Assembly (NCBI GenBank): GCA_030762935.1
Contig: CM060880.1
Coordinates: 10,698,501-10,762,500, forward strand
Length of the DNA stretch: 64,000 nt
Reading direction: 5' to 3'
Source of the DNA: Hymenopus coronatus
Lineage: Eukaryota; Arthropoda; Insecta; Mantodea; Hymenopodidae
Shown: positions 12,401-21,400 of the stretch, piece by piece
How the letters are laid out: each line of letters opens with the position of its first letter
Numbering within the stretch: position 1 is the stretch's first letter
Notes under the pieces: model-generated
Database searches by the model: none
What the model saw: the letters and a program-made list of their open reading frames with translations, nothing else
What the model was told of the DNA's origin: nothing
Translations under genes and position numbers: made by a program

Positions 12401-15400
12401 ATGTGATGGTGAGGGGATGGGGGAAAAGAGTTACATCCAATGACACCTTACTTTAACTTCAGAAAATATGAACATATAAAAATAGGCTTACCATTCATCC
12501 GGGATTTGACCTGACAGTTCTGGTTTTCTTATACTGTCCAGAGTAAAGCCAGGGGTTGAAAAATGTCTGGGGTAGGAACATAAAATATATTAAATTATTT
12601 TTTCACACCAGCCATGTGTAGGACAGGAGTTAGATAGGTACAGTCAGACTGAAAAATTCAATGCCATAGTCAGGATTTGAACCACGGCAACATGCTGGCA
12701 CAGCACTGAATTTCTCAACTGATTCGCATGTTTCCCGGTAAACCACAAGGTGATCTCAAATTATTTTGAGATTACAACCCCAATGGTGACTTACAATGCC
12801 ATAAGTACTTTAAATCCCAGGATTCATAGTATAGCCAACTATTATGGCCAATTGGTATTGATTAAATTGTTTTTTCACACAAGCCGTGTGTAGAACAGGA
12901 GTTGGGAAACATGCAAGTCAGTTGAGAAATTCAATGCTGTGCCGGCATGTTACCGTGGTAACTCAGTGGCAGAGCAACCAGCTAGAGACTGGGAGATCCA
13001 TGGTTCAAATCCTGGCCATGGCATTGAATTTTTCAGTCATCTGACTCTACTTATCCAACTCCTGGGTCTTAAAGTACTTACAGCATTGTAAGTCTCCATT
13101 GGGATTCTAATCTCAAAATAATTTGAGATAACCTTGTGGTTTACCGGGAAACATGCGAGTCAGTTGACAAATTCAATAAAATATATTGCAATTATGATAA
13201 ATTTGAAAAAATTAAAAAAATAAAACAGGGTAGAAGTAAACTGTGGTGAATATTGATCATGTTGACAGCATAGTTCTTTTTTTTAGACAAGTGATGGCTA
13301 TTTCTGTTTTTGCATTCGAGTAGTATTGCTTGTGTGAAAGCTTGATCAGCATTCAGTAGATGTGATGTAGCAGCATACTTTCATAGCCTTATTGTATACG
13401 GAATTATGTCAAATGCCAAATTTAAGATTCAAAAAAGGGGAATTAGAATAATTGCAGGCAAACAGAACAACACAGCCTGTAAACTATTATTTAAATCTCT
13501 AAACGTGCTACCTGTACCTTGCATCTACATTCTTGAAGTCTTAAAGTACACAACAAAACAAATCTCACCATATTCCAACTGAATAAAGATAAACATAATC
13601 ATGGCACCAGAAATAATCAACAATTATGCAGTATAACTCATAACACAACGCTATTTGAACATAGTACACTGTTTAATTGCATTAGTTTGTACAATAGACT
13701 ATCTCAATCGCTGAGGGCAATTACATGTTTAAAAAAATTCAAATATGGTTTTGTATCCTTTTTACAAAAAAAAACTGTTTCTATAGTGTTGAGGCTTATT
13801 TGACAGAATCTCCTGTCGTGTAAAATAGTTATAACTTGGTATATCTGTGATCCTGGCTCAGGTTGCTCGCATTTCATGCCTACTAATCTGTACTAATCTT
13901 TTATTATAAATATCTCACACTTGTAGCTATCTGATCTTATTTGTAAACTTTTATTGTGAATAGACCACACTTGCTGCTTACAGAATTTGTACTGTTCTTA
14001 CTATTGTAAATATTTCTACTTCTAAATGTAAGCTGACATATCCAAATATCATGTACATGATCAAACTGGACAAAAATACATTGAATTGAGTTACAGAGTG
14101 TTGTGTTTTATTAAAAGGAAGAATATTGTAATAATATACTGCTTCCAATCATCTTGTGTTGTGGCAATGACATTGGGAAAAGAAAATGTACATTTAATGA
14201 AAAAGTCTAAAATGTGTACGAGTTTTTGAAAAGATGAGTTGATTGTAATAATTGTGGGCAGTGTTCACATTGTAATGGAGTATTTTCTGTTGTTCACAAA
14301 GACACGGAAGATCACCTAAAAACAGTTACACATAAGAAAGCTGTACATTCTGCTAGTAATCAAATATTGCAGCTTACTTCAAAACTATAGATCATAATGC
14401 TCCAAAATGTCCTGCTTCTTTATTACTCAGTTATATGCAATCATGATTAATTAGTTATCTGCTCTGATTATGTTTACTCGAGTCTTTATTTTACAATTTT
14501 ATGAAATATCTACTCACTCGCCACTATAGAAACTGTAGATCACAAAATTCTCTTAAACAAATTGTTCAACTATGGCATCAGAGGAATAGCTTTTAATTGG
14601 TTTGCATCATATCTATCAAACAGAAAGCAAATAACAGAAGTAACATATGTAAATCATAATACTAAATCAGGCAAAAAATTTCACTCTGATGCACTTTAAG
14701 TAAAACATGGAGTTCCCCAAGGTTCTATTTTGGGCCCATTTCTCTTTGTCTTGTATATAAATGACATAAAAAGAAAAATTCAAGCACATAATACAGTTAT
14801 TTGACAAATCGGTTAATACAGTATTATTTGTGGATGATACCAATTCATCAATAACAGAGTAATCTAACACAGCATTAAATCTTTCACTACAAAGTGTTAG
14901 TAAAGATCTGATATCATAGATAAAAAATAATAATTTAGTACTAAATACTGAAAAAACTGTTTGTCTTAACTTACACATTATAGAAAATAAGAATGAACAT
15001 AATTCAGTAATAAAATTAGAAGATAAGACAATAACATATTAGATAGAAACAAATTTCTTTGGCATATGGATACAGAATAATCTGAAATGGAAAACACATG
15101 TGGACTTTCTTGCAAGTAAATTAAATACAAACATATTTGCCTTAAGAATGTTAGTACAAAATGCTAGCCTCAAAGTAGTAAAAATAGCTTATTTTGCTAA
15201 CATACATTCAAGAATAAGATATGGCATAATATTTTGGGGTAATTCAACAGAGACCAAAATGAATTTATTAAGCAAAACCAAGCTATCAGATCAATATGTG
15301 GTGAAAAAAGATTATGTGCGTGTAGGCCACTATTCCAAAATCTGGGAATACTTCCACTGGCATGTATGTATATATTGGAATTAGTGCTATTTGTGAAAAA

Positions 15401-18400
15401 GAACGGTCATCGCTTCGAAACAAACAATAATATACATCGCTGTCTCACTAGAAATATGAATGATATGCACTTAATTTCCTCCAGAACAAATATACGTAAA
15501 AAAAGGAGTTCAGCATTCCTGCATAAATATCTGTAATTCTATCAAAGCAACAGAAAAGTATAATATATTTAAATCAAAGGTGAAGCATTACTTACAGGAA
15601 TACTGCTTTTACATTGTAGATGATTTTTTAGAATTTAATAAATATTCATTTGTGTAGCATATCAGCTACATATTTAGTTTGTAAATATGTTCATTACCTT
15701 AATTGTAACTATAACTATTAACTTGACGTATCCTGTATCAAAGTAGTTCAGAATGATTGAAAGGATGAATAGAATTGAATTGAATTGAAAGATTTTTGGC
15801 CATATAAAACTGTATCATACATTTGAATACTATAAAGTAGATTTTCAATTATTTCTAGGAGAAACAAAAGTGGTAACCAGTGGAAAATTGGCATCCTGTA
15901 GCAAGTGTCCTAGGTTTGGAGCAAAGAGATTGTCCTGGATTTGGTCTTCAAAAAAAAACTATGGTAAGGCTATATAAGAATAAATATTTCAATACTGACT
16001 AACGCTTAGGGAAAGAAATGCATAAATTTCAAACATATAATGTTTTGATTAACATTTTAACAATTTTTCAGAAAATAAAACATAAAAATGCTTTGATGAT
16101 GTAAAGAGTTGGCAGGGGGAGGCAAAGAATTTTTTTTTTTTTTTTGCTTAGTTCCCTAAAATGATGCTTAATTCAAATATAAAATGGGGTATTTAGTTTT
16201 TGAGTTAAACCATTGTCTCCCTCCTAATTCTTGCCTCCCCCCCCATCTCTTCTTACTCTCCCATACCTTTCAGTGGATTACAAAGTTTCCTCTAATTGCC
16301 ATTCATAAGTGGTAGAAAAGTAAAAATAATTGTAAAATATATATCTGTTTTATAATCAACTTTTTTGTTTTTCTGTAACTTATAAAATAATTATATAAAT
16401 TAATCGTATTACATATGATGTCGATCTCTATGGTGTGGTGGTTACCATGCTAGCCTCTCAAACCAAGATTGCAGCTTCAAACCTGGCAGAGGGTGATAGA
16501 TTTTTTTGCATGTAAAATTCCTTAGCATGGTTTCTTTTGGAAAGAAAGTAAAGTCGTGATCCAGTGTGACGTTTATTTGCACATAAAAGAGCCCCATACC
16601 TTGAAAGTAGAAGGTTTCTGGGCAAAATTTTCTGCCATTTCAAATCCGCAAGTTGTGATTTCATCCTACAGTGCCATCTGTGGGCGATGAGCTGATTCCT
16701 AATCACCATGGCGCATAGTGGTGAACTCATGAACTAGAAATTCAAATCCAATAATGGAAACATCGTAATGATGCCCTTTGCTCCACTTAGAAGATACACG
16801 AAATACTATTACTGCTACATATGATAAAAGAACTGTTCATAGCTCTAAGGATTTTAAGAACGTGTTTCAATGCTTGTAAATCTTTACTAACTTTTTTTTA
16901 TTGATAATGTAGTCAAGATTGTAGTAACAAAATATACAGGTCAGTTATTTTGTATGACTGATCACCTCTAGTGTATAGAAGGAGCTTTCCACCCCAAAAT
17001 TCTATTACAAGATTTAATCTGAAATACATTTTTGGTATGTCCTGAGTAAAAAGAGAAGTATTTAGGGGGGGGGGGATAATTGTGTGTGTGCGCGCGTGCT
17101 TGTGTGTGCGAAACATGAAAAGTTGTTAGATATGAACCTCAGTGTTTCAAGTTCAGCATCTTCTAACGATGCAATATGAATGTTTTCAATAAAAATCATC
17201 CCATTATGTTTTATGATACAGTCTCTCAAATGCATAAAATTGCATCGGTGCAAACTGAGGTGCAGTGCCTTGGAACAGTTCTGTTATTTTGCAGTAAGGA
17301 AACAAGCTGCAGAGAAGGTGAGGAAGGTGGAGATGGCAGAGCACGAGACAAGTGTAGGAAAGGGACAGACACATTATTGCTCAAAATCCAAGCTATGCAC
17401 TCTATTCAACCTAGCAAACTCATCTTGTGCACCTTGCGCCATACAATACACTGGTGCATGCATCTTAAGAGGTCCTACTTCAAATGAAAAGACAAAAGAA
17501 TTCTAATTTTCTAAAAAATGGCTCTAACAGTTTTGATTAAAATAGCATATGTTTAAGATATTTTCATGACAAATGAATGTGGATGCATTTCATCATCATC
17601 AGTGGGTGTTGTCAACTATAGTGAAACTATAGTGTCCACATTTGACACAAATTAGTTACATAATAAAGTTAAAGTTTCACTGTATAAATCACTTCACATC
17701 ATACCTTGTTGTGTAATAATAATTTAATCATAATGTGAATGTGTACCTGAATCCCATAATTGTATTTCATATATCAATTCTGAACCCTCTAGTTAGTTAC
17801 TGTGCTTACACTTTCATCCAAATATTTGATTAAAATGTTAATGACCTAAACTCCCCTTATTACATTTTTATAGGTACCATCTATATGTCGATCATGATAA
17901 AGTGTTACTAAAATAAGGGTGGCACAGATAAAAGTAGCCTGTGTAAGTATAAAAGAAATACAGTGAAATTACAGAAACAAAGAGCTGAAATGGACTAACC
18001 ATTTATTTACAATGAAAAATACATTTACAAATGTTGAAAGTGACCCTGCAGCATCAATACACAGCTGAGCACATTTAAGCATATTCAGATACATCCGGCA
18101 TAAAAATTGGATATCAATGGTGACAAATTCACAGCTGATGTTGTATTTCAGTTCTTGTATTGTGTGTGGATTTGTCTCACAGACCTTGTTCTTCAAGTGT
18201 CCCTGCAGGAAAAAATCACATGTTGTTGGATCTGGTGAATGTGGTAGCCACAAATGTTTGCTGACAGTTCATTCCTCAGAGAAGGGACTTGTTCCAGGGA
18301 ACCTTAGATGTGTGGCATGTTCCCCATCATGCTGGAAGAAGCAGTACTGTCTTTAATAATCAGCGAGTTGAGCACAAAATATATCAAAAGCTTCCACATA

Positions 18401-21400
18401 TGCAACAGTATCAAAAAATATCGGTCCAATGATGCATGTACCTGTTATACCACACCAAATGCCAATTTTTTCATCAAGTGATTGCTGACACACAGTGTTA
18501 GGGTTCTCAGTTGCCCAGTACCTCGTGTTCTGTGAATTTACATGACCGGAAAGATGAAACCATGCTTCATTACTTATGATGTAATGAAAAGGGTCTAACA
18601 AACCATCGTTGATGTTATTCAAAAGCCACGTGCAGTAATCTACACATTTCTGACTGTCATTCTCCCATAACTGTTGCACAATATCGCTTCAAGTTAAGAC
18701 TTTTCAATATCTGCTGTTAACTCCTACTTATATGCACCTGTTGGGCAATTTACATGTAGACTTCTTTGGGCTTTGAATAATTCTTCAGTGAATGTCTGCA
18801 ATAATTTCTGGTATGCAAACTGAAAGAATTCTTTGTCCTTTTACATTTTGCACAGATCCATAGGTGTGCAAACTTTTATAAAGACTCTGTATTGCTCTCT
18901 TTGCTGGTAGTCTTTTATCCGGATACTTGACCCCAAAAATTTTGCAAGTTTCCTTAATTGAACCAGTTTTCACATATACCTCCACAATTTCAATTCTTTC
19001 CTCCATTGAAAAAGTAATTTTGCAGAATGCAAAGAGAAATGTTTAACTTCACTGATTAAATAAACTGAAATTTTGACAAAAGAATGCTAACAATCGAAAA
19101 TTACATATGGCTGTCCATTGCTGTGGCATTGTTGAGCATGAATATGTACAGTTGTCAAAATATTGCATTCACATTCAAAGGGGAGGCAGGCTACTTTTAA
19201 CTGCGCCACCCTGTATAATTGATACTAACTTTACTTAACTGAGCACTCTTATTTATTACTTACTGCCTCCCAATTCAACCTCTCTGCTCGAGACTCATAA
19301 CGCAGACTGTCCTTCTGTGGAATTTCCTTCTCCATTCTCTTCAACAGTTCTAGGAGATCTGCCTCTGGCCAATCTGGAATATCTGTACAGGAGAAAGATA
19401 TTAAAGGCATTTTATATCATTACATTGCAAGTAAGCATTACTATAAATTGTCATCTTCCAAATCAAGGATTGGGTTCATTTCCCATTCCAAAGTCAAAGT
19501 TTTATAGGAACTGCCATTTCCATCTCTTTTTAGGCCATCCTGTATCCTGTCTTCCTATTGTAATATAAGAATATGCTTGCCATGGCAGATGATTCAAACC
19601 CTGCAGAAGACGATGGATTTTTTTCATGCATAAAAATCCTTAGCATGGCTTTCTTTGGAAGGGAAATAAACCTGGTAGTCCCTGTCATAGATTTATGGCA
19701 CATAAAGGAACCTCAAGCCTTATAAAGAGGCCTCTAACAAAAATTAAGCAGTTTTTCAAGCCCAATATAGATTGGAATGCTAAGAACAACAGCAGTTAAA
19801 GAGCATCCATAAATAAAATTCAATTTAATTTAATGGCAAACGATCAGGGGACATTCATATAACCATGCTGCTTTAGCTTTATCAGTAATTTCTTTACTTG
19901 GTTGGCTTACCAATACATCATAAAATCCCAAATTGAAACAGATACTATTTATTCTGGTTTTCTATCCCCTAGAAGAATTGTCTTTTCTGCAGTTTATGAA
20001 CCCCCTCTGTCCAAGGAGATTTTCTTTTGGGGTCTCTAAACTCTTAGTAGTTGTGTTCTCAATTATTTATTAAAGTCCTCTTCTCAGATTTATTTTCAGA
20101 GTTTTCCTTCTCCTGCGACAAACTGTCCTCAGTAGAGTTTGGGCATTTCCTACCAATCTTGATTATATTATGGTTTACCTGCCAACACTTGGGTGGCTGC
20201 TTGCAATGGATAAATCAATGGGTGATGGAATTACCACATAAAATAGGCCAATTATCATGTTATATTAAAAGCATTTAATTGTTGTTGGAAGAACCATAAT
20301 GTTATCTTTAAATGTGAAGCTCTAGATAGGAAAACGTATGAATTATTGGGTTTGATAAACCCAGAAGATGATCTCCTAAAGAAAATTATAAAGAAAGAAG
20401 ATAATACAATAAACATATAGGTTAAGATATTAAGGGCAAATAACCCAATTCTTTCTTGTATCTTAAGGAGCAAACATTTACATATATTGGATGATGATTA
20501 TGGTACTGATAAGGGGCTGTAATGGGTTTCATGGCATTTAGCCTGTGGAGGCTTCAGTGAGAGTTGAATCTTGCAAACATGACACAGGTTTCTTGGTTGA
20601 TGCAGTACAGTGCATATTAAGTGAAATGGCTCTATTTGAGTACTGGTATAATCAAATGACATTCATTTATGATTCATACATCTGCACAGAATCTGTGCTT
20701 ACCATAAGGAAATTATTTCAAGATTTCCTGATATTCAAATCCCAAGTCAACTACAATTCACATTAATTTGTTGGAGGATTTTAGTAACAGTGACATCCAA
20801 ATTATATGAATATATTTGTGGAATCAGTTTTTTAAACTATGACACTTACACTTTTATTTATGAGGAATTAGTTTCAGAAGCTGTTGCTTCCATTTTCAAC
20901 CTCTGGAGTCTGACTGCCATTGTTGGATGTACTTACCTACAGTTTCTTCTCTGGCGGAAGAACGATGAACTTCTATACTAGGCTATCAACTGGTACGATT
21001 TCAAAATTTAAAATTTTTTCATGTTCTCCATGTTTCCAGATTAATATGTTTTCCCACATTGTGAGTTCATCATGCCCTGTCATGCTTTTAAGGAGTTTCA
21101 GATTCAGGTCTAGGTTATGATTTTCTTCCCAAAAGTGAAATGCTACTGCTGGTTTGTCCTCTTCCTTTAATTTCAAATTTCTGGTTCTTTTGGATCTGGT
21201 TTTTAAACTTCTTTTGGTTTGTCCTATGTACAACTTTTCACAGTCTATAGTTAATTTTGTGTATTCTGGATTAGTTTTCTGGTGGGATCTCATCTTTTGA
21301 TTATGAATTTAAGCAATTTTATTATCAAAAACCTGTTTATGTGAGCCAAGATGATATTTTGTTCTTTGAAGATGTTTTTAAATTTTCTGAATGCTCTAAG

